A stretch of 64,000 nucleotides of DNA from Rheum nobile (GCA_027886185.1 WOAB01000524.1:10966001-11030000); one strand, 5' to 3'; shown: positions 36,001 to 47,184, counted from the stretch's first letter. The notes: generated by a model from the sequence alone, not told the origin. Numbers and translations are program-made.

Positions 36001-37902
36001 TTTACGTTCTAAAATGTTTTCAAAAGTTTGAGGTGGAAGAGACCACTCGTTAAAAACTGTGAAGCAATCGTGTGATCAGAGATCCTTGTTGTTGTGTATA
36101 GGTAAGCTTGTGTTTGATATATTTTATGTGTGATGTTTTGTGTTGTGAATAATTTTAATGGTGCGTTCCCTGGTAAGTGGGACGTGCTAGAGATTTGAAA
36201 GGTATGAGTGTGATAGAGGATGAAACCGTTGGGCTTATCGTCAAGAGGTTGAGTCGTGTAACTGATGATTTGGTATGAAGTTGTGTGCTGCTGTTATCGT
36301 CAAATGAGGAAGACAAATTAAGTACTTTCAGAGATGATTGTATTCAGATATGAACCTTTGATGGTAAGGCATAGTTGTACGATCATTGAGTAGTATGTTG
36401 ATGAGTGATTGATTGTAGAGACTACTACAGTTGATTTTGATCAGACTGTTGTTGTAGGAAGCAGTAAGAAACAGAGGATTCAGACTGCATCGGAAAAAGT
36501 GGGATCTCACGACTATGGGTTCGGCTGAGTTGAGGAATAGATGCGTCTGTGGCAACAGATTGGGGATTTATGCATGAGTTTGAAAGTCATGATCCTAGAG
36601 ACTCTGACAGAATTAGAATTGTTAAAGAGATGACAACTGTAAAACTGTTTAGAGAAGGTTGCGCCGGTTATGTGTGTATGTTGAGATTGAAGGAACAGAT
36701 AGAGGAACTTGTGAAGTTAGGCTTTATTCGGGCCAAGTACTTCTCCTTGGGGTACGCATGTATGGTTGGTTAAAAGGAAGGATGGTTCCTTTTTGACTTT
36801 GTCTTGATTATTATGAGACGGATATGGTGATTGTCAGGAATAAGTATCCGCTTCCCAGTACTGATGATTTGTTGGATAAATTGCAAAAGCTACAGTGTTT
36901 TCGAAGATTGATTTGAGATCGGGGTATTCTCAGTTAGGATTCGAGATGAATATATTCATGGTACTACCTTCAGAACTGAGAATGATTGCTATAGATTGGT
37001 TGTGATGCCTTTCAGGTTGACTAACGCTTCCGCAGATTTCAAGGGTTTAAGGAACGGTTGTTTTAGAAAGTATTTGGACTATTGTGGTGATTTTTCTTGA
37101 TGACATTTTTGCATACTCTCAGAGTAAGAGGAACTACGAGAACAACCTTAGAATGTTAAGGAAATTGGGAGTATTCTCGGATTGGCAAGTTACTACAGGC
37201 GGAGTATGTTAGGTTGCGTATGACTAAGAATTTTGAATGGAACAGGAGATGTTAGGAGAGAGTTTAGAAGAACTCAGGAAGTGTTTAATTTGTGTGTCAG
37301 TGTTGGTTATACCGCAGGGAATAGAAAGGTTTGTCATCCACAGTGATGTGTCTGAGCAAGGTTTGGGTTGCGTTTTGATGCAGAATGAGAAAATCATTGC
37401 ATACGCCTTTCGTCAGCTCAAATTGTATAAGAGAGAGTTGAACGTGAGACAACGATGGTTGCTAGAATTGATTGAGGATTATGAAAATATATTGTTTATC
37501 AATCAGAAAAGGGCTACTGTGGTAGTTGATTCTTGAGTAGGAAGTTGACACTCAAGTATGTGATTGCTTGTTTGACAGTTCTGCCGGATTGCAACTGGAA
37601 TGGTGATAAATGAAAGTGAAATTGGTTTGGGAAAGAGCGGACGCAGTTGAATGAAATGGAATGTTGAGTAAGATGCAGTCAGATTGCTCAGGGAAGTGAC
37701 GTATTCCTTGTTCATGGAGATGGAGTATTGTGATTTCAGATCGGTTATGTGTGCCAGCTGATAAAGAGATCAGAGAGTTGATTCTCAAGGAAGGTTATTC
37801 TTCGGCAAGTCCTGTATATTTTGGAGTCAGTCGTGCGAGACAGATGTCTGAACCTGTTGTGGTCTTAGTTTCCAGGACGAAACTCCTATAAGGGAGGGAA
37901 AA
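36001..37902 (+). pseudogene. Decayed gypsy internal region (RT and RNase H relics)
   Basis: Only about 1.9 kb remains of an expected 4-5 kb. gag and protease are not recognisable. From 36700 RT relics appear in shifting frames: KLGFIRAKYFSLGYA, then KYPLPSTDDLLDKLQK, then a form of the catalytic block (VIFLDDIFAYSQS, about 37090-37130). RNase H follows in the frame 37237-37536 (RFVIHSDVSEQGLGCVLMQ, IAYAFRQLK). Integrase is essentially gone. The polypurine tract AAGGGAGGGAAAA (37890-37902) precedes LTR copy C. Many stops; not functional. Confidence 0.8.
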
Positions 37903-40691
37903 TGAAATACCCCAAATAAGATAAGGATAATGGAATAAGGGTAAATTAATTATGAGATTTGTTAATAAAGGAAAAATGAGAAATTTGGGGATAAATCCCT
38001 TGTGGTTGATTTCTCTCTCTCGGTGGTCTCTCTCTCTCTCCCGTGTGATTTCTTCATCTGAGCAGCCAACTCCTTCCTTCGGCGGATTCGATCCGTCTCA
38101 TGTGCCCAGCTTTCTCCTCCGACGAGCTCGACCACCGACGGCTGCTCCTCCTTCTTCTCCAACGAATTCGGGACCCGGTGCTGCTCATCCTGTTGCGTGT
38201 TGTTGATGTCCGCCGTTGCTCGTCTGGTGGTCGCTACTACTGGTTGCCGCTGCTGTGCTCCGACGACGAGAGGAGCCATCTCCGGTGAGCCAACCCGAAG
38301 TCGCCTCCTCCTCCTCTGTCCGAGCTGCTGCCGTGAACCGAGCTGTTGTCCGAACCGATGCACAAATGGTGTGCTGTGTGCTGCTGCTGGGGGTGATGTT
38401 CCGGCGCCGAAGAAGCCCGAACTAGGGCCGATCTTCAGCAAACAACAAGACCCCGGAGCTGTTGGAATTAGGGTGATTCGGGTGTTTGCTGAATTGGTTT
38501 TGGAGGTATGGTTATTTTAGGGTTTGAATTTGAGGGTTTTGCTGAGTTGATTATTTTGAAGTAATTGGGATGAATTTGGTTATATATGGTTTGTACATCA
38601 AAGGCATGAATCTGGAATATTTGAGATTGGGTTGATTTGGGTATGAATTGCCTAATTAATTAAGGGTTTGATATTAGGGTTTGAAATTGGGGGTTTGTTA
38701 GTATTGGATTGGATGAGTAATTAATGTCAGGGATTTGTTTGAATTGATTTCGCAGGTTTGTTCGGGCTGATTGGAGGTCCCTGAGATCGTTGTGTCGAGT
38801 TTGAGGCAAGATAAATCTTGCTAACCCTCCGTATATTTTATAAAATTTCTTTTGTCCCTATATTGATTCAGTAATTGATTTAACCTTGTCTAAGTAAATT
38901 AAATTGGATATTTAGTTGTGAAATTGCTTGGTTGAAAATGTGTGTGTTTGTTGACGTGTGTGTTGGCTGTTGTGTGTTGGATTATGTGCGTGCTAGTAGT
39001 TGTGTGTTGAGATTGCGTGTGTGTGTGTGAATGTGTGGGTGTGTTAGTAATTGTGTGGTTTGATTGTTGTGGATTGATTGGATCACTTGACTATATAATT
39101 GCTTGGTTGAAATGTGTGATGATGTGTGATAATGTGAGAAGATGTGTGATGATGTGTGATAATGTGTGAAGATGTGTGATGATGTGTGATGACGTGTGAT
39201 GATGTGTGATGATGTGTGATTATGTGATTTTGATTGTCGTTTGTGTTTGATTTGGTGTCGGTGTGGTGATGGATAGTTGGTTTCGGATGATGAATTATCT
39301 CACCCGGTGATGTGGTGGTGTAGACGGAGGTATTGTGAATTGTCTCACCCGGTGATGTGGTGGTGTAGACGGAGGTATTGTGAATTGTCTCACCCGGTGA
39401 TGTGGTGGTGTAGACGGAGGTATTGTGAATTGTCTCACCCGGTGATGTGGTGGTGGAGACAGAGGTTGGATTGGAGGGTTGGCAGTTGTGTGTTGATTAT
39501 GTATTGAATGTTGGTTGCATACCTAATTAAGTGGTTTTGTGTTGGATGTTGGTTGCGTACCTGATTAAAGTGGTTTCGTGATGATGATTGTTGTCGTTTG
39601 ATTTAGTGGTTGTGTTGGTAAATATTGACTGTGTGTTTAGTTATTGGTTTTATGTTAGATATTGATTGTTGGCTAGTTTGACTTGTTGTCAAATGTTGGT
39701 TATTGTAGTTAGTTGTGATATGAATCTCTGTTGGTATGATTGTTGGTGGTAACTAGTTGCAGGAAGATGGTTATGTTGATTAAGTGTGGAGGTTGGTTTC
39801 TCATCTTGAGGGTGTGGGCCAACAAGGGTTGAATTTGAGATGTATGGGTTGCGGTCTATGTTAACGAACAGGCGACACAGGAAGGGTGACTGGCCTGGAT
39901 CGTTATTTTGTTATGTTTGTATTATGTGATGATTATCTCGTTGATGCTTATGTGTTTGTTGATGTGAAGGTCAATTGGATGTGTTAGTGCAGTAGGGAGT
40001 TCAGTATAATTGGTTAGCATTGGTTGTAAGTCAGTAGTAAGATATGTGTATATGTTCATAGGGTTGATGATGTTGAGGTTGAATTGAATGAGGTTAGCAT
40101 GGCAAAGAGTTGCATAAGGATGAGAAAGGAATGGTTACGTGATAGTGTGTGTTTATGTTTTGACGTATGGTTGGTAATGATTGGTTGATATGATAATGAT
40201 ATAATTATGATTTAGTACAAATATATGTATATATATTGTGTGGCATGTTGTTGTTTGATATTAAGTGGTTGTTGTGATAAATATCTGGATTTTGAAACTG
40301 TTTTGGCTTGAGGAGTTTTGCCAGTCTTGATGGAAGACTGACCAACTTCGGTTTACGTGCCGCGGTTGGCTGGGGTATCGGGTCCCCCAGTCAATCAGGC
40401 TTTGCAGGTTAGCAGCAACAAGCGGGTCCTGGATCACAGATGCGTCTTCACAGTGAAAGATTTAGTTTTGCATCAGATTTAGAAATGTTGTATTCGCTTC
40501 CGTTGTTTTGGATTTAAATTGATGCATTAAATTGGTTGATAGGTTTAAGTGTTGTTTTAAACTTGAACAGGAATTTCAAGTTGTTAACTTTTGGGTTTTT
40601 GGAAGAGCTTGGATTTTCTTTTCTTTAAAAAAACCGCCTTATAGTCCTTCGGGACTATGGCACTGTAGCGCCTCTGGCCCGGGGTGTTACA
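37903..40691 (+). repeat. LTR copy C (complete, 2789 bp)
   Basis: Same ends as copy B. The ~100-bp shortfall is mostly two fewer 45-bp VNTR units. Followed directly by the target duplication AGAGA. Confidence 0.92.
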
Positions 40692-40825
40692 AGAGAGTTG
40701 TGGTTAGGTGTTATCATTTTAGGATTTTTAATTTTTTTAGATGGGTTTAAACACTTTCTTTTAGGGAATAGTTTCCAAAATAAAAAGAATTAACCTATGC
40801 CCTTAGGGCATAGGATAGAAAAACC

Positions 40826-42290
40826 GGAATGAGAAATGGGAATTGAAATGAGTCATTCCAAAATTCTTGTTTGGTATGGGTGAAAATGGAAATAGTTTTC
40901 ATTCCTTGAAATAGGTGATTTCATATTTTATAAAGTCTTTGATTTCACCAAAAAATATGAGGTATGAGTCATTCCAACCTTTGTCTTCTTCCTCCAACCT
41001 AGTCACACAAAATACATATCACCACCAGATGTCCTTCCATCCTTGCTCCTGGTGACCAACCCAGAGCACCACCAAAATCGTTAGAGCAACGCCACCATCG
41101 TCGGATTCCAAAGCCTTTCTCTCTCTGTTCCCCCACCAATTGTTCATCCCTCTCTCACACCAACCTTTCAACATGACACCAGCCACCAACACCACCAGTC
41201 CCGCCACCTTTCCCTCCACCCACAATTTTCTGACATCACTGGCAGACTGTCCACCATTAGCCAGCCAATCAGCCTCGACTCTCACCACCCTAAAAAAATC
41301 CCCAAATCTTAATTTTATCCTAATTTTTTAACTTGGGACATATTGAGTTAGCAAGGCACGTAATCATCCAAAAAGTGGATGTGGTTCACTTCTCAATCTG
41401 GTCACTATCTCATTTATTGTTCTTTTGGGGGTTTGGGAGTTTAAAGGGAATATGTGAACTGCTACTTTGGTGTGGTTATACTAATAAACCTCCCCTCTGC
41501 ATTCAACCAAACAACAAATTTTAGGAATGGTTCATTCCGGGATCATATCAAACATCAAGCCACGAGAATAATTTATTCTGATTCCTGATTCCATTATGAT
41601 TCCTAATTCAAATCCGATTCCAAGTGTTATACCAAACGAGCCCTTATTAGATTACATAATATTATGACTTTTATATATAATTTTTAAAAATTATATAAAA
41701 AATCGTCGAAAATCATATTAGTTAAAAAAATATAATTATAGAGAATAATAATAAAAATATAATTTTTTTTTGTTAATTCACATCTTCGTAACATATAAAA
41801 AAACTAGGCAAATATGTACAAAATATTGAGTCAAGTGGCTTTATGTTAAATTGACATATAGGTATGTTCGGTAATATACTTATTTATGCTTTATCCCCTT
41901 TCTTTTGCTTTTTTTTTTCTCCAGAAAAGTATCTTCCATGGTTCGTTCGGCAAATACATGTCTTCATGCTTCAAACTACTCTCTCTTGCTTCCAATTGCT
42001 CAAAAATGGCACAAAAAAAGTTTTTACCCCCTACTCTTGGTACTTATCTTGTACTTTTGGAGGATTTATTTCCATCCACTGCCCCTAACATTTCCCATAT
42101 CAAATTTTTTAGAGGAATCTCTCGAAGAACAATGACTCGCGGTTTTTCTTCCAACATATTCTTCCTTGAAGCTTGATGATTCGCTGCAAGTACGATCACC
42201 TCTTCTCTCCCCTTGCTCGTCATCTTTCTCTCCTCCCCTTGTTTTTCAGCTTGATGACTCGCGATTGTTGTTTGGTTTTCTTTGAATCGA
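40826..42290. other. Spacer with MITE-like inverted sequence
   Basis: No gene. The end at 41620-41640, reversed, reads GGGCTCGTTTGGTATAAC and 40868-40890 reads TTCTTGTTTGGTATGGG, suggesting a PIF/Harbinger- or hAT-type MITE of roughly 770 bp with GGAATGA/TCATTCC-rich arms; no clean target duplication was found. Overlapping short frames at 41864-42176 lack recognisable products. Confidence 0.35.
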
Positions 42291-42815
42291 AACTTTAGGG
42301 TTTTGTTCACAAGTTAAGATCTTCATCGCCAGGTATATTTTCGTTTCATCGTTCTTGTTCTTCTTCCTCGATTTTGGGATTTTAGGGCTTTTGATTTTAG
42401 GGTTTCGTTCTAATGGATTTTGATTGTATTTTAGCCATTTTGAATTTAGGGCTTTTGATTTTAGGTTCAATCGATTTTAGGACTTTTGATTTTAGGGTTT
42501 CATTCTGATATATTTTGATTTGATTTTAGGCATTTTGATTTTAGGGCTTTTGATTTTAGGTTAAATTGATTTAAGGTCTTTTGATTTTAGTGTTTTGTTC
42601 TGATGGATTTCAATTTGATTTTAGGATCTTTAATTTTAGGGCTTTTGATTTTATGTTGAAGCGATTTTAGGGTTTCATTCTGATGGTTTTCGATTTGATT
42701 TTAGGCTCCTGTAATTTTAGGGCTTTTGATTTTAGGTTGACACGATTTTAGGGCTTTTGATTTTAGGCCTTTTAGCGTTTTGCTTTTAGGGCTTTTAGGG
42801 TTTTGATTTGATTTT
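42291..42815 (+). repeat. Degenerate repeats rich in TTTAGGG
   Basis: About 520 bp of imperfect repeats of GATTTTAGGGCTTTTGATTT and GGGTTTCATTCTGATGG variants. The plant telomere heptamer TTTAGGG occurs at least ten times, but never in tandem heptamer register. No coding capacity. Confidence 0.75.
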
Positions 42816-43368
42816 GTGTTCTTGTTGATACTTTAATACTTCCTGCTTGACATTGAACTTTAATACTTAAAAATTTCCTACACTTGAGCTTCTTACTTAT
42901 GCTTTCGATTGTGTTCTTATGCTTTTCTTGTATAAAACTACAGCTTGTTATACAATTTGGATTATTTTGAGTTCCTACACCTCCTACACAAGTTTCTACA
43001 CTCCCTAAAACTACAGCTTGTTTTTTTTTTGGTCAAAGAGATAAAACTACAGCTTGTTAATACTTCCTACACTTCAGCTTATAATGTCATTGTCACTTGT
43101 TCAACAATCAACACATGCCAAGTAATCATTAAAATAAAATGACAAGGCTGAATGATGGTTAGTGCATTATGTGGTTTTACTTGTGCATTGTTTGAGATAC
43201 TTAGTTATGACATTGATTACTCTTCTATATTGTATGGTAAATGCTAATCATTGACCTAAAGAAGCATCTTTGAGTGTATCTTGTTAAAACGAATTCTGAT
43301 ATATTTGAAGTTCTAAAAAATCGTCTTTTTAGGCAGTTTCTTTGTACACTATAAAAATTGTCTTCGTA
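42816..43368. other. AT-rich spacer
   Basis: Nothing recognisable apart from three copies of AAACTACAGCTTGTT (near 42937, 43009 and 43043). Confidence 0.5.
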
Positions 43369-43381
43369 CACTACACTTTGT

Positions 43382-43627
43382 AACGCATAATTTTTGCTTA
43401 AGCGATATACCCGCGTTTGAGTGTAAATTGTACCCAGAAATTGAGTTTACGTACTAGAACAAAACGCGGGTATTTTGCTTAAGCAAAATACCTGCGTTTC
43501 AGTTTTTTTTTGAAACGCAAGAATAGTGCTTAAGCACGATTCTTGCGTTTCAAAAAAATGAAAATTTTGAAAATATTACAGTTGTGAAACGCAGGAATCC
43601 TGCTTAAGCAGGATTTCTGCGTTTCAC
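43382..43627. repeat. Hairpin array with GCTTAAGC cores
   Basis: Three near-perfect palindromes, 43462-43499, 43511-43552 and 43584-43627, each with a single mismatch in arms of 19, 21 and 22 bp. All share outer arms AAACGC.../...GCGTTT and a TGCTTAAGCA-type core, while the inner arm differs (GGTATTT, AGAATAG, GGAATCC) and its partner changes to match. A fourth, degenerate copy is centred at 43396-43403. Confidence 0.92.
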
Positions 43628-43840
43628 GATTTTTTTCTTCTTCTTCTGAAAGCAACAAAGTGAATAACATATTTTTTTAAATCTGTATTTGACTCTAGTA
43701 ATAAACGTTATCAAGTAATCAAGGTTACATGGCAATAAATTTGTTTGTATCAAGAGGTTTCAATATACTTTTATTCATGTATATTTGTCCACCAATTTGT
43801 TTGATATTAACTGTTTGTTATTATTATTCTCGAAAATCAC

Positions 43841-45836
43841 ATATAACTATGGTTATATCTTATAACTATAAGGATATAACCAAATTGGATATAACTATAA
43901 AGATATAACCATAGTATATAATTATAGGATATAACCATAGTATATAACTAAAGGATATAACCATAGGATATAACTATAGGATATAACTATAAGATATAAC
44001 CAAATTGGATATAACTATAAGATATAATCATAATATATAATTATAAGATATAACGATATGATATAATCAAATTTGATATAACTATAAGATATAACCATAG
44101 TATATAACTATAGGATATAACCAAATTGGATATAACTAAAGGATATAACCATATTATATAACTATAGGATATAACGATATGATATAATCAAATTGGATAT
44201 AACTATAAGATATAACCATAGTATATAATTATAGGATATAACGATATGATATAACCAAATTGGATATAACTATAAGATATAACCATAGTATATAACTATA
44301 CGATATAACCATAAGATATAACCAAATTGGATATAACTAAAGGATATAACCATAAGATATAACCAAAGTATATAACTATGAGATATAACCATAAGATATA
44401 ACCAAATTGGATATAACTATAAGATATAATCATAATATATAAGTATATGATATAACGATATGATATAATCAAATTTGATATAACTATAAGATATAACCAT
44501 AGTATATAACTATAGGATATAACCATAAGATATAACCAAATTGGATATAACTAAAGGATATAACCATATTATATAACTATAGGATATAACGATATGATAT
44601 AATCAAATTGGATATAACTATAAGATATAACCATAGTATATATATATATATATAGGATATAACGATATGATATAACCAAATTGGATATAACTATAAGATA
44701 TAACAAAAGTATATAACTATAGGATATAACCATAAGATATAACCAAATTGGATATAACTATAAGATATAATCATAATATATAAGTATATGATATAACGAT
44801 ATGATATAATCAAATTGGATATAACTATAAGATATAATCATAGTATACAACTATAGGATATAACCATAAGATATAACCAAATTGGATATAACTAAAGGAT
44901 ATAACCATATTATATAACTATAGGATATAACGATATGATATAATCAAATTGGATATAACTATAAGATATAACCATAGTATATAATTATAGGATATAACGA
45001 TATGATATAACCAAATTGGATATAACTATAAGATATAACCAAAGTATATAACTATAGGATATAACCATAAGATATAACCAAATTGGATATAACTATAAGA
45101 TATAATCATAATATATAAGTATATGATATAACGATATGATATAGTCAAATTGGATATAACTATAAGATATAACCATAGTATATAACTATAGGATATAACC
45201 ATAAGATATAACCAAATTGGATATAACTAAAGGATATAACCGTATTATATAACTATAGGATATAACGATATGATATAATCAAATTGGATATAACTATAAG
45301 ATATAACCATAGTATATAACTATAGGATATAACCATAAGATATAACTAAATTGGATATAACTAAAGGATATAACCATATTATATAACTATAGGATATAAC
45401 GATATGATATAATCAAATTGGATATAACTATAAGATATAACCATAGTATATAATTATAGGATATAACGATATGATATAACCAAATTGGATATAACTACAA
45501 GATATAACAATAGTATATAACTATACGATATAACCATAAGATATAACCATAAGATATAACCAAATTGGATATAACTATAAGATATAGTCATAATATATAA
45601 CTATAGGATATAACGATATAATATAATCAAATTGGATATAAGATATAACCAAAGTATATAACTATAGGATATAAACATAAGATATAACCAAATTGGATAT
45701 AACTATAAGATATAACCATAGTATATAACTATAGGATATAACCATAAGATATAGCCAAATTGGATATAACTAAAGGATATAACCATATTATATAACTATA
45801 TGATATAACCATAAGATATAACCAAATTGGATATAG
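43841..45836. repeat. AT-rich satellite with ~338-bp higher-order period
   Basis: Built from GGATATAACC, ATAAGATATAACC and AAATTGGATATAACTA modules (~28 bp). The variant AAGTATATGATATAACG recurs at 44441, 44782 and 45117, indicating a higher-order unit of about 335-341 bp. Open frames here are only repeat translations. Confidence 0.95.
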
Positions 45837-45884
45837 ATCTGATACCAATACGGACTACCCATTTCAATTGTTATGCTTTCTTAA

Positions 45885-46320
45885 ATTGCATACCTATACA
45901 AGGTTTCAAGTTTTGATCGATATTTGCGGAGTTGATTATCCTTCTCGAAAATGAAGATTTGAAGTGGTCTATAATTTACTGAGTACTCGGTATAATTCAC
46001 GCATTCGTGTACAAACCAGTGCAGACGAAGTAACACGAATATCTCCGGTAGTCAGTCTATTTCCATCAGCCGGCCGGTGGGAGCGAGAAGTTTGGGATAT
46101 GTTTGGTGTTTCTTCCATCAATCATCCGGATCTACGTCGTATATCAACATATTATGGTTTCGAGGGTCATCCATTACGAAAAGACCTTCCTCTGAGTGGA
46201 TATGTAGAAGTACGCTATGATGATCCAGAGAAACGTGTGGTTTCTGAACCCATTGTGATGACCCAAGAATTTCGGTATTTCGATTCTGCTAGTCCTTGGG
46301 AACAACATAACGACGGATAA
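45885..46320 (+). pseudogene. nad9: Mitochondrial nad9 3' part (nuclear copy)
   Basis: Encodes the C-terminal ~144 residues of NADH dehydrogenase subunit 9 (complex I, 30-kDa homologue): TYTRFQVLIDICGVDYPSRK, then VVYNLLSTRYNSRIRVQT, GRWEREVWDMFGV and HPLRKDLPLSGYVEVRYDDP, ending SPWEQHNDG and TAA. The first third of the gene is missing. A CGA to TGA change at 45952-45954 stops the frame. Codons TCC (46114) and TCT (46285), where edited plant transcripts are expected to read Phe, keep the genomic C, so this is a DNA-derived copy. Transferred from mitochondria and now decayed. Confidence 0.9.
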
Positions 46321-46473
46321 TTCAGAATCAGAATAAGTCCAGTCCAGGGGACAAATCAATAGGAAATGCTATTTGCTTCGGAGGACGACAAACCTATCAC
46401 GATCGACTAAAACCTAGTTCACTCGCCGCTCTGTCATTGTCTGATTTTTGGTTGTTTGATCACACTCGAAATT

Positions 46474-46566
46474 ATGTATTTACTTATAGTCTTTTTGCCC
46501 TTGCTCGGTAGTTCCGTAGTAGGTTTTTTCGGACGTTTTCTAGGATTAGAAGAAGGCGCTATAATG
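46474..46566 (+). pseudogene. nad5: Start of mitochondrial nad5, fused to unrelated sequence
   Basis: The first ~31 codons of NADH dehydrogenase subunit 5 (MYLLIVFLPLLGSS ... GFFGRFLG ... AIMT). After 46566 the homology stops but the frame stays open to a TGA at 46660-46662 (EFLFLLFVVLITLICVYRS), giving a 63-codon chimeric frame with two hydrophobic segments. Chimeric frames of this kind are frequent in plant mitochondrial genomes; whether the fusion arose there or after transfer is unknown. Confidence 0.75.
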
Positions 46567-46783
46567 ACTAGCCCAGAATTTCTCTTTCTTTTATTCGTAG
46601 TGTTAATTACTTTGATTTGTGTGTATCGATCGAGACTTCATTTTTCAATGAAAATAAAATGATGGTAAATATCTCGCCGAAAGGCGGGAGGGATGCCGAG
46701 ATCCTAGGCAGCGTGATCTTCCCATCATGATGGACTAAAAGGAAAGTGGAGATATTGGTTCGAATCCAATTCATGATTCAAAA
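46567..46783. other. Unassigned organelle-type spacer between nad5 and rpoB fragments
   Basis: Not recognised beyond the chimeric tail. ATTGG-TTCGAAT-CCAAT at about 46754-46770 looks like a tRNA T-arm, but no tRNA can be folded around it. Confidence 0.4.
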
Positions 46784-47184
46784 TTTCCTACATAATGATG
46801 CGAATCGGGCTTTAATGAGTTCGAATATGCAACGTCAAGCCGTTCCGCTTTCGCATTCCGAGAAGTGCATTGTTGGAACTGGGTTGGAACGCCAAGCGGC
46901 TCTCGATTCGGGGGTTCTCGCTATAGCCGAACATGAAGGAAAGATCATTTCTACCGATACTGACAAGATCGTTTTATCGGGTAATGGGTATACTTTAAGC
47001 ATTCCATTAGTTATGTACCAACGTTCCAACAAAAATACTTGTATGCATTAAAAAGGGACAAATTTTAGCGGACGGTGCCGCCACGGTTGGGGGCGAACTC
47101 GCTTTGGGAAAAAACATATTAGTGGCTTATATGCCATGGGAAGGTTACAATTTTGAATATGTTGTACTCATTAGTGAGCGTCTT
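46784..47184 (+). pseudogene. rpoB: Plastid rpoB, part 1 (before retrotransposon)
   Basis: Fragment of the beta subunit of plastid-encoded RNA polymerase: NDANRALMSSNMQRQAVPLS, CIVGTGLERQAALDSGV, then LGKNILVAYMPWEGYNFE. The N-terminal part of the gene is absent. Near 47043-47048 the sequence expected between two TGCAT repeats is missing (~33 nt with a frame change), giving an early TAA at about 47049. The Athila-like element cuts the gene at 47184, with GTCTT duplicated. Confidence 0.93.

Larger units (their letters stand above)
31522..40691 (+). mobile_element. Three-LTR Ty3/gypsy composite
   Basis: Three copies of one long LTR in the same orientation (31522-33050 truncated, 33093-35982, 37903-40691), with one perfect 5-bp target duplication AGAGA outside the whole block (31517-31521 and 40692-40696). 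Between the first two LTRs only a 42-bp polypurine segment remains; between the second and third lies a shrunken internal region. This is the structure left by unequal recombination between LTRs of one insertion, followed by deletions. The tRNA-iMet primer site and ~2.9-kb LTRs fit a long-LTR gypsy lineage such as Tekay/Del; clade not proven. Confidence 0.88.
31467..40825. mobile_element. Small palindromic-ended MITE that received the gypsy composite
   Basis: The sequence GGATTTTTCTAACCTAT at 31467 onward is matched in reverse at 40793-40825 (CCTATGCC...GGCATAGG followed by ATAGAAAAACC). Without the 9.2-kb gypsy block (31522-40691 plus one duplication) this leaves about 190 bp with ~35-bp inverted ends, each end itself a palindrome (CCTATGC/GCATAGG). 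The superfamily is unclear; flanks share GGAA only. Confidence 0.4.
43369..45836. mobile_element. Second palindrome-array plus AT-satellite unit (CACTA-like candidate, right end missing)
   Basis: CACTACACTTTG at 43369-43380 resembles a CACTA terminus. It is followed at once by three long hairpins (43462-43627), ~200 bp of spacer and an AT-rich satellite (43841-45836). No inverted partner of the left end is seen before organelle DNA starts near 45885. Order and composition parallel 29070-31408 although the palindromes differ in sequence. Assignment to CACTA rests on the terminal motif and architecture only. Confidence 0.4.

Noticed and set aside
43382..43627. CRISPR-like array (repeated elements with short spacers)
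   Set aside because: Plant nuclear context, repeats are whole palindromes with varying arms and irregular spacing, no cas genes.
44296..44526. 76-codon Tyr/Ile-rich frame
   Set aside because: Pure translation of the AT-rich satellite.
45841..45856. Primer-site-like CTGATACCAAT just after the satellite
   Set aside because: Resembles a reversed tRNA-iMet primer site, but no LTR end adjoins it.
46681..46780. tRNA gene suggested by ATTGG-TTCGAAT-CCAAT
   Set aside because: No compatible acceptor, D-arm or anticodon arm at the right distance; probably a tRNA-like relic or chance.
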